64,000 nucleotides of DNA from DAOUKH01 sp965261455 (GTDB lineage: Bacteria; Chloroflexota; Dehalococcoidia; SHYB01): NCBI GenBank assembly GCA_965261455.1, contig OZ253453.1, forward strand, positions 310,001 to 374,000, read 5' to 3'. The notes under the pieces are model-generated. The model searched no databases and had not been told where the DNA came from. It saw only the letters and a program-made list of their open reading frames with translations. Shown here in pieces: positions 1-8,246 of this stretch. Each line of letters opens with the position of its first letter. The stretch's first letter is position 1. A program made the translations under genes and the position numbers.

Positions 1-174
1 GCCTATCACCACGTCATCGGCGCCGACCGCATCATGTGGGAGAGCGACTTCCCCCACCCGACCTCGATCTGGCCGAACTCGTCGCGCTACATCGAAGCCA
101 GCCTTGGCGACGTCTCCCCCGAGGACCGCGAGATGATCCTCGCGGGCAACGCCAAGCGTGTCTACCGCCTCTAG
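1..174 (+). CDS. Amidohydrolase (amidohydrolase_2 family), C-terminal fragment cut by window edge
   Basis: Only the last 57 residues are in the window; frame 1 is open from the first base to a TAG at 172-174. The peptide has the C-terminal signature of the ACMSD-like amidohydrolase family, GADRIMWESDFPHPTSIWP, in which the Asp of SDFPH is the usual last metal ligand or catalytic acid, followed by a helix ending LAGNAKRVYRL. The next gene is a paralogue in the same direction 39 bp downstream, so the two look like a tandem pair. The substrate cannot be told; the family covers decarboxylases and hydrolases acting on aromatic or cyclic acids. Confidence 0.85.
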   Translation, partial: AYHHVIGADRIMWESDFPHPTSIWPNSSRYIEASLGDVSPEDREMILAGNAKRVYRL

Positions 175-213
175 CCGCCCTCGGGCTCCGAGAATACGAA
201 GGTGATGCCAAGC

Positions 214-1338
214 ATGAAGGTGATCTCAGCAGACGACCACGTCATCGAGCCCCCCGACCTGTGGACGAGCCGTGTTTCCGATCGATGGGGCGAGCGTGTC
301 CCCCGCATCGTGCAGCTCGATGGCGGCACGGAGCGGTGGGCGATCGATGGCAGGATCAGCGAAGAGCCCCGGCTCGCGCCCACGGGGGCGCTGTCGCCGA
401 ACCGGTACGAGGAGCCCCAGCGCTGGGCCGACGTTCCCAAGGAGGCCTTCGATCCGACGGCGCGCCTCGCGGCGATGGACCGCGACGGCGTTGACGTCTC
501 GGTGCTCTATCCCACGGCGGCGGGCATCGGCGGCGAAACGCTAGGCACCATCGCCGACGCCGAGCTGCAGATCGCCTGCGTACGCGCCTATAACGATTGG
601 CTGCTCGATACGTGGGCGGCGGCGAGTCCGCGGTTCGTCCCGCAGTGCATCCTCCCCGTCACCTCAGTCGAGGATGCGCGGGCCGAGGCGGAGCGGTCGA
701 TGAAGAACGGCCACAAGGGTGTGGTGATGGCGCCGTTCCCGTGGCACATCAACCCCGATGCGCCGCATCTGCACGATGAGGCGTGGGACCCGCTCTGGCG
801 GACGATCGACGAGGCGGGCACGCCGGTCTCCTTCCACTCAGGGACCAGTCAGCGCAACATGCTGGAGATCTACGAGGGCTGGGACCCGGCGACCTCACGG
901 GCGTTCGAGACGGTTCGCCGCCCCGTGAGCAGCGCGATGGTGGTGTCGAGCTTCGTCCTCTCCCGCATCGGCGAGCGCTTCCCCACGTTGCAAGTCGTCT
1001 TTGCCGCCGCCGGCATCAACTGGCTGTCCTTCCAGCTCGAACTGTCCGACCACGAGTGGGGCGCCTCGAAGCTGGTGAAGGAGGGGATGGAGATCAAGCC
1101 GTCCGAGCTATTCCAGCGCCAGTGCCACGTCACCACGTGGGCCGAGAAGGCGGGGATGCTCCAGCGCGAGTTCATCGGCGTGGACAACATCATGTGGCAG
1201 TCGGAGTTCCCCATGGAGACCTCGACGTGGCCGGAGTCGGCCGCGTTCATCGAGCGCAACTTCTCCGACATCCCCGAAGCGCACCGCGAGAAGGCTCTGT
1301 CGGGGAACGCGCGGCGGTTGTACAAGCTGGACGCGTAG
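214..1338 (+). CDS. Amidohydrolase family protein (ACMSD-like TIM barrel)
   Basis: The 374-residue protein starts MKVISADDHVIEPP, carrying the N-terminal DxH-type metal motif (DDH) of the amidohydrolase_2 family. A central VSFHSGTSQ supplies a probable metal His, and the C-terminal block is GVDNIMWQSEFPMETSTWP. I chose ATG 214 because GAAGG at 198-202 lies 11 bases upstream; GTG 202 and ATG 205 are too close to that site. Compared with the preceding paralogue, the SDFPH motif reads SEFPM, so the usual Asp is Glu and the following His is Met. It is probably a divergent decarboxylase or hydrolase of a cyclic acid; the substrate is unknown. Confidence 0.85.
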   Translation: MKVISADDHVIEPPDLWTSRVSDRWGERVPRIVQLDGGTERWAIDGRISEEPRLAPTGALSPNRYEEPQRWADVPKEAFDPTARLAAMDRDGVDVSVLYPTAAGIGGETLGTIADAELQIACVRAYNDWLLDTWAAASPRFVPQCILPVTSVEDARAEAERSMKNGHKGVVMAPFPWHINPDAPHLHDEAWDPLWRTIDEAGTPVSFHSGTSQRNMLEIYEGWDPATSRAFETVRRPVSSAMVVSSFVLSRIGERFPTLQVVFAAAGINWLSFQLELSDHEWGASKLVKEGMEIKPSELFQRQCHVTTWAEKAGMLQREFIGVDNIMWQSEFPMETSTWPESAAFIERNFSDIPEAHREKALSGNARRLYKLDA

Positions 1339-1439
1339 CGGCGTGCGCACCCACCTCGGCCTTCGGTGGGTGTTAGGGGGATTCTCGGCGCTTCCTCCCC
1401 CGTTGGCGACCCTTTCTCTCGCTGGAGCGGCGCCCCTTG

Positions 1440-1545
1440 GGCGCCCGCGCGCCTGCGGCACGCGCCCTCTCTCATTCTCCCCCAGAGGGGGAGAGGCCGG
1501 AGGGGGAGAGTCGTGACTCGCCCCTACGGGAGAAGCGCCGCTGGG
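1440..1545. repeat. Intergenic hairpin repeat, partial copy
   Basis: This fills part of the gap between the amidohydrolase and the convergent crotonase gene. It contains the core palindrome CTCCCCCAGAGGGGGAG around 1488-1505 and the tail CGCCCCTACGGGAG seen in other copies at 52011-52112 and 58154-58375. GCGCGCC-rich hairpin sequence precedes it. No coding sequence is supported here. Confidence 0.75.
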
Positions 1546-1567
1546 TGGAAGGAGCAAAGGGTCTCGT

Positions 1568-2407
1568 TCAGCGCGTAGGCTCGGCGTGGCCGCGTGGCGT
1601 GGTGGCGTTTCTCGGGGTGAGGGGCGTGCCGCGGAAGGCGGGCTTGCGCTTTTCCTTGCGGGCCTGGGCGGCTTCGGTGATGTCGTGGCCGGCGAAGAAG
1701 CGGTTGTTGAGCGAGACGGCGTATTCGTGGGGGAGGTACTGCTCAAACTCGAGATTAGCGCCTTTGCGCACCATGAATTTCGAGAGGTAGGCGGCGAAGG
1801 GTGGGCCCTCGGCGAAGCGCCGGGCTAGGTCGAAGGCGCGCTCCGCCAACTCGCCGCGTGGGGTGACATAACTCACCAGACCGATGCGCTCCGCCTCCTC
1901 CGCACCGATCATGTCGGCGGTGTAGATGAGCTCGAGGGCCTTGGCCTCGCCCACCAGACGGGGGAGCGTCCAGCCCAGGCCGTCGACGGCGGGGAGCCCG
2001 ACGCGGGCGAGGCCGGTGGTGAAGCGGGCGTCCTCGGACGCGATGCGGATGTCGCAGGCGAGGGCCATGCCCATGCCCACACCGACGGCGGGGCCGCCGA
2101 CCGCGGCGATGGTTGGCTTGCGGATGTTGTAGATCGCGGCGGGGCCGCCCTCGTAGGCGTAGATGGTCGGCGTCCGGTCGACGCTCGATCCGAAGTCGTG
2201 GCCGCTGACGTCGACGCCGGAGCAGAAGCCGCGGCCCGCGCCGGTGAGGATGATGGCGCCGACTTCTGGGTCGTCGTCGAGGTCGAGGGCCGCGGCCCTG
2301 ATCTCCTCGAACATCTCCCGATGGACGGCGTTGAGCACGTCGGGACGGTTCAGGGTGATCGTGGCGACGCGTTCTTTGATTTCGACGAGGACTTCGTTGG
2401 ACGGCAT
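1568..2407 (-). CDS. Crotonase superfamily protein (enoyl-CoA hydratase/isomerase-like)
   Basis: The 279-residue protein has the crotonase fold signatures: ITLNRPDVLNA near residue 18, a first oxyanion-hole segment GAGRGFCSG at about 56-64, and a second GGPAVGVGMGMALACD at 104-119. The two catalytic glutamates of classical hydratases (rat E144 and E164) align with Gly113 and Leu133, so simple hydration is unlikely. An Asp in the following AVDGLGW segment lies close to the acid used by isomerase-type members such as PaaG. The start ATG 2407 follows AGGAG at 6 bases. It lies 22 bp after the PH-domain gene on the same strand, suggesting co-transcription. Confidence 0.85.
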   Translation of the reverse strand: MPSNEVLVEIKERVATITLNRPDVLNAVHREMFEEIRAAALDLDDDPEVGAIILTGAGRGFCSGVDVSGHDFGSSVDRTPTIYAYEGGPAAIYNIRKPTIAAVGGPAVGVGMGMALACDIRIASEDARFTTGLARVGLPAVDGLGWTLPRLVGEAKALELIYTADMIGAEEAERIGLVSYVTPRGELAERAFDLARRFAEGPPFAAYLSKFMVRKGANLEFEQYLPHEYAVSLNNRFFAGHDITEAAQARKEKRKPAFRGTPLTPRNATTPRGHAEPTR

Positions 2408-2429
2408 GGGCGCTCCTGTACGAGAGCCG

Positions 2430-2993
2430 TTAGCCGTCCCGGCGCCCCTGGGCCTCGATCCTGGAGAGGATATCCCGGATTTCGGTCAAGACGTCCGGGG
2501 CAGCGCCGGCCGGTGCGGGAGAGGCCGCCGGAGTCTCCTCGCCGCTTACGGCCTGCTGCCGCTGGCGCAGGATGCGGTCGCGGAACTCGACCGCGTCGAT
2601 GACTCCCACGAGGTCTCCCTCGCTACTGGCGTACTGGCCCGACTGGCCGGCGGTCTCCAACCGGAGCCCGCGTATGCCGTAGTGGCGCATGACCGGGCCG
2701 TCGTGGAGGCGGACGTCGGTGATCCTGTCCAGAGGGATGGTGGACTCCTTGCGGAAGAAGACGCCCTTGCGTATCTCGACCGCATGGGTGGTGAGACGGG
2801 CGGAAATGCGGCGGAGGTATTCCGGGTAGTACCAGAGGCAGAAGAGAAGCAGGAATGGAATGAAAGGAATGCCGACGATCATGATGAGGAACCACAGGGA
2901 CAGTACCACCCGGCCATGTCCGGCGATCTTCGGATCGAATTGGGCTTCGTAGAGGGTCTCGCCGGTGACTTCTCGGTTGTCCTGGTCGTTCAT
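2430..2993 (-). CDS. PH domain-containing membrane protein (YdbS/bPH2 type)
   Basis: The 187-residue protein has a hydrophobic hairpin near residues 28-55 (SLWFLIMIVGIPFIPFLLL and the next few residues) followed by a bacterial PH-like domain with the typical RLTTHAVEIRKGVFFRKE and IPLDRITDVRL strands. The last 45 residues are Ala/Pro-rich and end in a short helix (DVLTEIRDILSRIEAQ), a possible oligomerisation element. ATG 2993 is chosen because AGGAG at 3003-3007 is 9 bases upstream; an in-frame GTG at 2999 is too close to it. It heads a two-gene minus-strand unit with the crotonase. The role of such proteins is unknown; they sit in the inner membrane. Confidence 0.8.
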   Translation of the reverse strand: MNDQDNREVTGETLYEAQFDPKIAGHGRVVLSLWFLIMIVGIPFIPFLLLFCLWYYPEYLRRISARLTTHAVEIRKGVFFRKESTIPLDRITDVRLHDGPVMRHYGIRGLRLETAGQSGQYASSEGDLVGVIDAVEFRDRILRQRQQAVSGEETPAASPAPAGAAPDVLTEIRDILSRIEAQGRRDG

Positions 2994-3017
2994 GGGCACA
3001 ATCTCCTAGGGAGGCCA

Positions 3018-3023
3018 ACTATA
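3018..3023 (-). promoter_or_regulatory. Candidate -10 box for the PH-domain/crotonase unit
   Basis: The minus strand reads TATAGT here, 24 bases upstream of the ATG at 2993. No clear -35 is visible, so this rests on the -10 alone. Confidence 0.3.
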
Positions 3024-3173
3024 CCACCCGTTCGTTCGCTTCGGCCACCGCCGCCGCGCTTCTTCGGACCTGAGGCGGATGAGGGCCAACGGCGGTGATG
3101 GGAGTGCGGCGCCAGCTTCATTGGCGACGGCTTAATTATTCCGTGGTAGCCTTGAAGGTAGGACTGTACTGCT

Positions 3174-4193
3174 TTGTTCCGGCAAACGATGATTCTTCAG
3201 GCCCTGTCCAAGGTGTCATTGCGACGGTTGCTTCCCGCCCTCGTGGCGGGATTCATCGTGCTTGTCCTGCTCTTTCTTGCCCCGCCCGCGGTGGATGCGC
3301 AAAACCCATGCGTTCCGGGTAGGCCGCTCACGCCCAGAGTGGATAGCGACCGTCCCACCACCATCACCGTCACTTGGCTCGAGCCGAGCAACAGCTGCCC
3401 CGCGATCACCGATTACGACTATCGGTACAAGGAAATGACCGACGCGGTGTGGACGCAGGTGACCAAAACGACGATCACGCGAAGGTGGATCGAGATCTTC
3501 GGGTTGCAGCCGGACACGGTATACGACGTGGAGGTCCGGGCGAAAAACAACGAGGGCGTGGGGCCTTGGTCGCGGTATGGTACGTGGAAGACGCTGCCGT
3601 TGCCGACGACGCCGACGCCTGAGCCAACGGCGACGCCGACGTCTGAGCCGACGGCGACACCGACGCCTGAGCCCACCGCGACGCCAACGCCGGAACTGAC
3701 GGCAACACCGACGCCTGAACCGAAGGCAACGCCAACGCCGGAACTGACGGCAACACCGACGCCTGAACCGACGGCAACGCCAACGCCGCAGCCGACAGCG
3801 ACGCCAACGCCGCAGCCGACGGCGACGCCAACCCCAACGCCTGGGCCGACAGCGACGTCGACGCCTGAGCCGACGGCGACGCCAACCCCTGAGCCGACAG
3901 CGACGCCAACCCCTGAGCCGATAGCGACGGCTACGGCGACGCCAACGCCTCTGGCGATATGGACGCCGACGCCTACGCCTCCCGCGACGCCTGCATCGAC
4001 AGCCACACCGCGGCCGCAGTCGCCGCCCCCACCGCCGGTCACGATATCGCCCGGTCCGCCCGCCGCCGAGCCCGAACTTTCGGACCTAGCGACGGTGCTG
4101 ATCGGATTGGCGGCGGCCGTCGAGTCCTTGGCCATTGGCTTCTTCATCGCCGCCTCGTCCCGCCGCAGGGAAACCGAGGGCGGAGAGACTTAG
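3174..4193 (+). CDS. Exported fibronectin type III protein with Thr-Pro repeat stalk and C-terminal anchor
   Basis: The 339-residue product has an N-terminal signal peptide (LLPALVAGFIVLVLLFLAPP, cleavage likely after VDA). A single fibronectin-III domain follows at about residues 52-140, with the typical ITVTWLEPS, YDYRYKE and YDVEVRAKNNEG strands. Then come about 120 residues of TPEPTATP-type repeats, and a C-terminal membrane segment followed by SSRRRE. It is therefore a cell-surface protein held on an extended stalk. The start is uncertain: TTG 3174 has AGGA 10 bases upstream, while ATG 3189 lacks a site but gives an equally good signal peptide. It ends one base before the ribosome site of the next gene. 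A related Thr-Pro protein lies at the right window edge. Confidence 0.8.
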   Translation: MFRQTMILQALSKVSLRRLLPALVAGFIVLVLLFLAPPAVDAQNPCVPGRPLTPRVDSDRPTTITVTWLEPSNSCPAITDYDYRYKEMTDAVWTQVTKTTITRRWIEIFGLQPDTVYDVEVRAKNNEGVGPWSRYGTWKTLPLPTTPTPEPTATPTSEPTATPTPEPTATPTPELTATPTPEPKATPTPELTATPTPEPTATPTPQPTATPTPQPTATPTPTPGPTATSTPEPTATPTPEPTATPTPEPIATATATPTPLAIWTPTPTPPATPASTATPRPQSPPPPPVTISPGPPAAEPELSDLATVLIGLAAAVESLAIGFFIAASSRRRETEGGET

Positions 4194-4208
4194 AAGGAGA
4201 GCGTCCGC

Positions 4209-4652
4209 TTGGCGGCAACGAGCACGGCGCTTCTGGATGACTTAGGCAGCGAGCGTCTGCTGCCGTTCGCGACGGCCCTGTTGCTGGTGGCGTTGATCAC
4301 GCCGGTGCTGGGCATGTCGCTCGATGGGCGATTCGGCGAGCGCATCCCGGGCCATGGGCATGTCGGAACCGTCGAGGTGGGCCATGTCCACGACTTCACG
4401 CGTTCGCACGTCTCCGGAGGCCTTGGAACGGATGAAGAGATGGGCGAGCTCGCACCCGCCCTTTCCGGCCCGGTGCTCGTGGAGTATGCCCCCGACGTGC
4501 TCGCCGGGGGCCTGACCCTCACCCCCGCGGCGACCCCCCCTTCTTCGCCGGCCTTGGCGCCGCCGCCGCTTCTCCCACTCCTGGTGGGCGGTCTCGTCCA
4601 CGACGGGCCCGCTGCCGCGCCTCCCACGCCTCCGCCCCGGCCTCTCCGCTAG
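4209..4652 (+). CDS. Hypothetical membrane protein with His-rich loop
   Basis: The 147-residue product starts at TTG 4209, supported by AAGGAG at 4194-4199 with a 9-base spacer; this site begins right after the stop of the previous gene. A membrane segment (LLPFATALLLVALITPVLG) spans about residues 17-36. It is followed by GHGHVGTVEVGHVHDFTRSH, which has six His within about 20 residues and is a plausible metal-binding loop. The remainder is Pro/Ala/Leu-rich with a possible second hydrophobic stretch near 116-130. I do not recognise a family. Its place in front of the CopC/CopD genes suggests a link to copper, which is inference. Confidence 0.6.
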   Translation: MAATSTALLDDLGSERLLPFATALLLVALITPVLGMSLDGRFGERIPGHGHVGTVEVGHVHDFTRSHVSGGLGTDEEMGELAPALSGPVLVEYAPDVLAGGLTLTPAATPPSSPALAPPPLLPLLVGGLVHDGPAAAPPTPPPRPLR

Positions 4653-4750
4653 CCCATTCGTTTGACGTCTGCGGCTTAGCCGGAGGAGCGGCCTCGTCCA
4701 GAGGGCGCGCCCCATCGGGGCGTGCAAGCTCCTCGTTAGGGGAGGAGAGC

Positions 4751-5338
4751 ATGGGGATTCGTATGAGTTTTCGCGCGATTGCGCTTGCCATGGGCGTCGC
4801 TACCGCGTTGGCCGTCTCGGCGTGCGGCGGCGATAGGGACGGCCTCGAAGAGAGAGTGGCGGCCGTCGAAGCCGAGACCGCCTCGACGAGGGCGGCCTTG
4901 GAGGGTCTCGACGAGACCCTTCGCACCGCCAACATGATCGCGGCGATGGGGGTGCTGAATCAGGTGGAGTTTCACCACGTCGACGTCACGGTCCAAGGCT
5001 ATAAGATAGTGGACCGTGAGTTTCTGTCTACGCTGCGCAACGCCCGCCGTGTGACGCGGGCCGCGGTCTGGCCGCACGCGCTGCAGTCCGGCGCCGACGC
5101 ACTGGCGGCAGCGATCGAAGACGCGGAGGCGGCGTTCGAGGCCGAGGACCTCGCCGCCCTCAAGACCGCATCTACGGCGGCCCACGACCGCTTCCATGCT
5201 CTGGAGTCGGACGTCAATGCCCTGATGGACGGCGGCGAGCCGAAGGGCCACCACGGCGGCGACGACGATGACGACGATGACCGTGACGAGGACGATGACG
5301 ACCGTGACGAGGACGATGATGACGACCATCACGAATAG
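4751..5338 (+). CDS. Lipoprotein with helical domain and Asp/His-rich C-terminal tail
   Basis: The 195-residue product has a signal peptide with lipobox AVSACGG, so it should be anchored to the outer face of the membrane by Cys25. A helical region follows, with one coiled-coil-like stretch near 31-60 and a pattern including AAVWPHALQSGADAL and AAHDRFHALE. The last 35 residues are almost entirely Asp with His, Glu and Arg (GHHGGDDDDD through DDHHE), a likely low-affinity metal-binding tail. ATG 4751 follows GGAGG at 5 bases. It directly precedes two CopC-domain genes. The family is not recognised; a periplasmic-side metal sponge or chaperone is a reasonable inference. Confidence 0.65.
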   Translation: MGIRMSFRAIALAMGVATALAVSACGGDRDGLEERVAAVEAETASTRAALEGLDETLRTANMIAAMGVLNQVEFHHVDVTVQGYKIVDREFLSTLRNARRVTRAAVWPHALQSGADALAAAIEDAEAAFEAEDLAALKTASTAAHDRFHALESDVNALMDGGEPKGHHGGDDDDDDDRDEDDDDRDEDDDDDHHE

Positions 5339-5354
5339 GGGCGGCGCGACGGCG

Positions 5355-5918
5355 ATGCGACGGCTTGTCGGGGCGGCGTTGCTTGCGTTGGCCTTGGCGG
5401 GGGCGGCTCTCGCGGCCGTCTCGGTCGAGGCCCATGCGGGCTACGAGCGGTCCGAGCCCGCCGACGGCGCGGTGCTCGCGGAATCGCCGCCGCGGGTGGA
5501 CGTGTGGTTCTCGCAGGAGCTGCGGCGGGCCGGCGGTCTCCCCACGCTGGAGGTGCTCAACTTTGGTGGCGACGTCCTGAGCGACCCCGCCGTGCTGGAC
5601 GACGACGACCGAACGCATGTCTACGCGGCGCTGCCGCCGTCGCTCCCCAATGGGTGCTACACGGTCATCTGGCGCAACCTGTCGGACGAGGACGACGACG
5701 AGGCGCGGGGCGCCTTCCACTTCTACGTGGGCGAAGGCCCGGACACCGCATCCGAGATCGTGTTGACGCCTCCACCCACCGCACCGCCCATGCCGCCTCC
5801 CTCGCCCGATGATGACGGTGGCTGGCCGGCGTGGGTGATCGCCTTGGTGGGGGCCTTTGGCGGCGGGGTCGTCGTCGGCGCCGTCGTGCTGTTCGCCGTC
5901 CGGCGCGCCGGACGGTAG
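5355..5918 (+). CDS. CopC-domain protein with C-terminal membrane anchor
   Basis: The 187-residue product has a signal peptide (LLALALAGAALAAVSVEA) whose predicted cleavage leaves His as the first mature residue, followed by AGYERSEPADGAVLAES, the start of a CopC beta-barrel. A second conserved CopC region reads NLSDEDDDEARGAFHFYVG; the DGH motif expected here is DDD, so one usual Cu(II) His is missing. A Pro-rich linker and a membrane helix (WVIALVGAFGGGVVVGAVVLF) end the protein. I chose ATG 5355 because it begins the signal peptide; earlier in-frame starts overlap the Asp-rich end of the previous gene. It probably works with the CopC-CopD fusion encoded next. Confidence 0.75.
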   Translation: MRRLVGAALLALALAGAALAAVSVEAHAGYERSEPADGAVLAESPPRVDVWFSQELRRAGGLPTLEVLNFGGDVLSDPAVLDDDDRTHVYAALPPSLPNGCYTVIWRNLSDEDDDEARGAFHFYVGEGPDTASEIVLTPPPTAPPMPPPSPDDDGGWPAWVIALVGAFGGGVVVGAVVLFAVRRAGR

Positions 5919-5927
5919 GAGGCGGCG

Positions 5928-8246
5928 ATGCCGCGAGTGCATAGGGCCGGAGTCGGGGCCGCGCTGGCCGCGGTCCTGTTCCTGCTGGTCGCCGCCGGTC
6001 TTTTTGAGCCTTCCGAGGCGTCGGCGCACGCGCTGCCGACGCGGTCGGACCCCGTCGCCGACGCGCGGTTGCTCGACGCGCCGGCGCGGGTCACCGCCGT
6101 CTTTACTGAGCCCCTGAACGCTGAGCTTTCATTCATCGAGGTGCTCGACGGGCACGGCGAGCGCGTCGACGAGGGGCCGACCCAATTCAGCGTGGAGAAC
6201 GACCGCGAGATGTGGGTCGGCCTGCGGCCCGGCCTCGTGCCCGGCTACTACGTCGTGGCCTGGCAAACGCTCTCCGACCTCGACGGGCACCTGCTGCGGG
6301 GGTCGTTCCCGTTCACGATCTTGGCGCCGGACGGGAGGGAGCCCGCAGGGCCGCGATTCGCCGGGGTTGGCGAGTCGGGCGGCACGCCGGCCGCCGGCCC
6401 CGTGGCGGTGAAGTGGGCAGTCTACTTGGCGGCGTTCGTGCTGGTGGGGGGCGCGCTCTACGGCCTGATCGTGACGCCCGTGTCGGGCGGGGGAGGGGCG
6501 GCGGTCTCGCGCCGATCCGTCTACTTGGCCGCCGGATTGGGTGCCGCGGCGCTGCTCGTGGCGGGCGCGGCGGAGCTTCTGGTCCAGGCGGCGCAGATCG
6601 GCGGTCTCTCCAGGGTGGGCGACGCGCTGGACACGGCGTGGGGCGCGCGGTGGTGGCAGCGGGAGGTCGCGGCGGGTGTGGCGTTCGCCGCCGTCGCGGG
6701 GGCGTACGCGCTGCGCCAAGTGGGGCGCGACGGCTGGGCTCGGGGGGCGGAGGTCTTGGCCCTCGCCGCCGGTCTGGGCTGCCTCTTCCTGCTCGCGGCT
6801 ATCAGTCACGGGGCCTCGGTCGATGGGTCGTTCTGGGCCGTTGCCACCGACTTCATCCACCTCGCCGCCGCGGCGGTGTGGGCGGGGATGCTGGTCCAAC
6901 TTGTCCTCGTTGTCCGTTGGTCGGGAAGGCTTGCCGATGGGGAGCGGGCCGCACTCGCGACGGCACATCTGGGGCGTTTCTCGGCGGTTGCCACGGCTGC
7001 CGTGCTCGTGCTCCTCGCTACGGGGGTGTTCAGCGCCTTCGTGGAGGTCGACTCGCTGCGCGGCCTTGTCGACACCGGCTACGGCGTCACGCTGCTCGCC
7101 AAGTTGGCACTGCTGGCGCCGCTGCTCGCCGTCGCGGCGATTAACGCGACGGTTGTCGGGCCGACGGCGCTGGCGGCGGCGGGGAGGGCGGGCGCCGAGG
7201 CCGCCGTCGCGCTGCGCCGACTCGGCAGGCTTGCCGCCGTCGAGGTGGCGATCATCGCTGCCGTCGTGGCGGTCGCGGCGGTGTTGGTGCAATTCCCCAC
7301 CGCACGCCAGGAGGCTGAGTCCGCCGCCTTCGCGGAGGCTGGCGCCGAGGCGGTGGTGGGCTACGAGGAGACGCGGCCCGCTGGGGAGCTTTCGGTCAAC
7401 GTCAGCATTGCGCCCAACGCGGTGGGGACGAACTCGTTCCAAGTCTTTGTCTTTCCGCCGGCGGGCGAGGACCTGTCCGAGATTCTGCGGGTGCGGCTGC
7501 GCTTCAAGCCGCCCGACCCCAGCCTGGGGCCGTCGCAGGTCATCGCTGAGCGGGAGGCGCTCAACTTCTTCCGTGCGGTGGGGGCGTTCTTCACCCAGCC
7601 CGGCGATTGGGAGGTGCAGGCCGATCTGCGCCGCCGCGGCGAGGATGACGTATCGGCCTTCTTCGCCGTGCCCGTCGCCAGCGCGGTGGGCGCCTCGACG
7701 AACAGCATGGCGCTTCCGTTGACGGCGGGAAGCTGGGCCGCGGTGACCGCGGCGGGGGTGCTGCTCATCGGCCTCGTGCTGTGGCTCGGAGTGAGCCGGT
7801 GGCCGGGGCTGTCGGAGCAAGCGCGAGGCCTGTTGCGCGTGGCGCAGTCGGCGGCGGTGACGTTGGGGGTGGGCCTCGTCGTCTTAGCCGCCGTCGGCCT
7901 GCTGGACTTCGGCGAACGGCCCATCGGTGAGAACCCCGTCGAGGTGACGGCGGGCTCGATCGCGGCGGGGAGGGCTGTCTACTTCCGCGAGTGCGCGGTC
8001 TGCCACGGCGACGACGGACGCGGCGACGGCCCCGCGGCCTCGGGGCTCTCGATCCCACCCTCGGACTTCCGCATCCACATACCGTTCCATTCCGGTAGGT
8101 TCTTCTTCCTGGTGATGTCCAACGGCTTCGGATCGGCGATGCCCGCCTTCGCTGACCGTGTCAGCGAGGATGACCGCTGGAACGTCTTGAATTACCTCCA
8201 GTCGCGGTATGGTATCGAGGCGCAGGGGGCGGACGGCGATGGCTAA
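5928..8246 (+). CDS. CopC-CopD-cytochrome c fusion protein, copper transport or resistance
   Basis: The 772-residue product combines three parts. Residues 1-33 are a signal peptide ending in ASA, which would leave His34 as the mature N-terminus, as in CopC. Residues 34-135 are a CopC domain with the second motif intact (SDLDGHLLRGSFPF). About 155-460 is a CopD-type polytopic membrane domain with about eight helices. A soluble region (475-600) and further helices near 605-665 follow. The last 100 residues are a class-I cytochrome c with CAVCH at 689-693 and a candidate axial Met in GSAMPAFADRV. ATG 5928 follows AGGAGG. CopC-CopD fusions are known; the added haem domain suggests electron transfer coupled to copper handling. 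Confidence 0.85.
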   Translation: MPRVHRAGVGAALAAVLFLLVAAGLFEPSEASAHALPTRSDPVADARLLDAPARVTAVFTEPLNAELSFIEVLDGHGERVDEGPTQFSVENDREMWVGLRPGLVPGYYVVAWQTLSDLDGHLLRGSFPFTILAPDGREPAGPRFAGVGESGGTPAAGPVAVKWAVYLAAFVLVGGALYGLIVTPVSGGGGAAVSRRSVYLAAGLGAAALLVAGAAELLVQAAQIGGLSRVGDALDTAWGARWWQREVAAGVAFAAVAGAYALRQVGRDGWARGAEVLALAAGLGCLFLLAAISHGASVDGSFWAVATDFIHLAAAAVWAGMLVQLVLVVRWSGRLADGERAALATAHLGRFSAVATAAVLVLLATGVFSAFVEVDSLRGLVDTGYGVTLLAKLALLAPLLAVAAINATVVGPTALAAAGRAGAEAAVALRRLGRLAAVEVAIIAAVVAVAAVLVQFPTARQEAESAAFAEAGAEAVVGYEETRPAGELSVNVSIAPNAVGTNSFQVFVFPPAGEDLSEILRVRLRFKPPDPSLGPSQVIAEREALNFFRAVGAFFTQPGDWEVQADLRRRGEDDVSAFFAVPVASAVGASTNSMALPLTAGSWAAVTAAGVLLIGLVLWLGVSRWPGLSEQARGLLRVAQSAAVTLGVGLVVLAAVGLLDFGERPIGENPVEVTAGSIAAGRAVYFRECAVCHGDDGRGDGPAASGLSIPPSDFRIHIPFHSGRFFFLVMSNGFGSAMPAFADRVSEDDRWNVLNYLQSRYGIEAQGADGDG

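Noticed and set aside
3419..4147. Gly/Val/Ala-rich open frame opposite the Thr-Pro gene
   Set aside because: It is the complement of the ACGCC-type codons of the Thr-Pro repeats; it has no start signal or fold, whereas the plus strand has a signal peptide and an FN3 domain.
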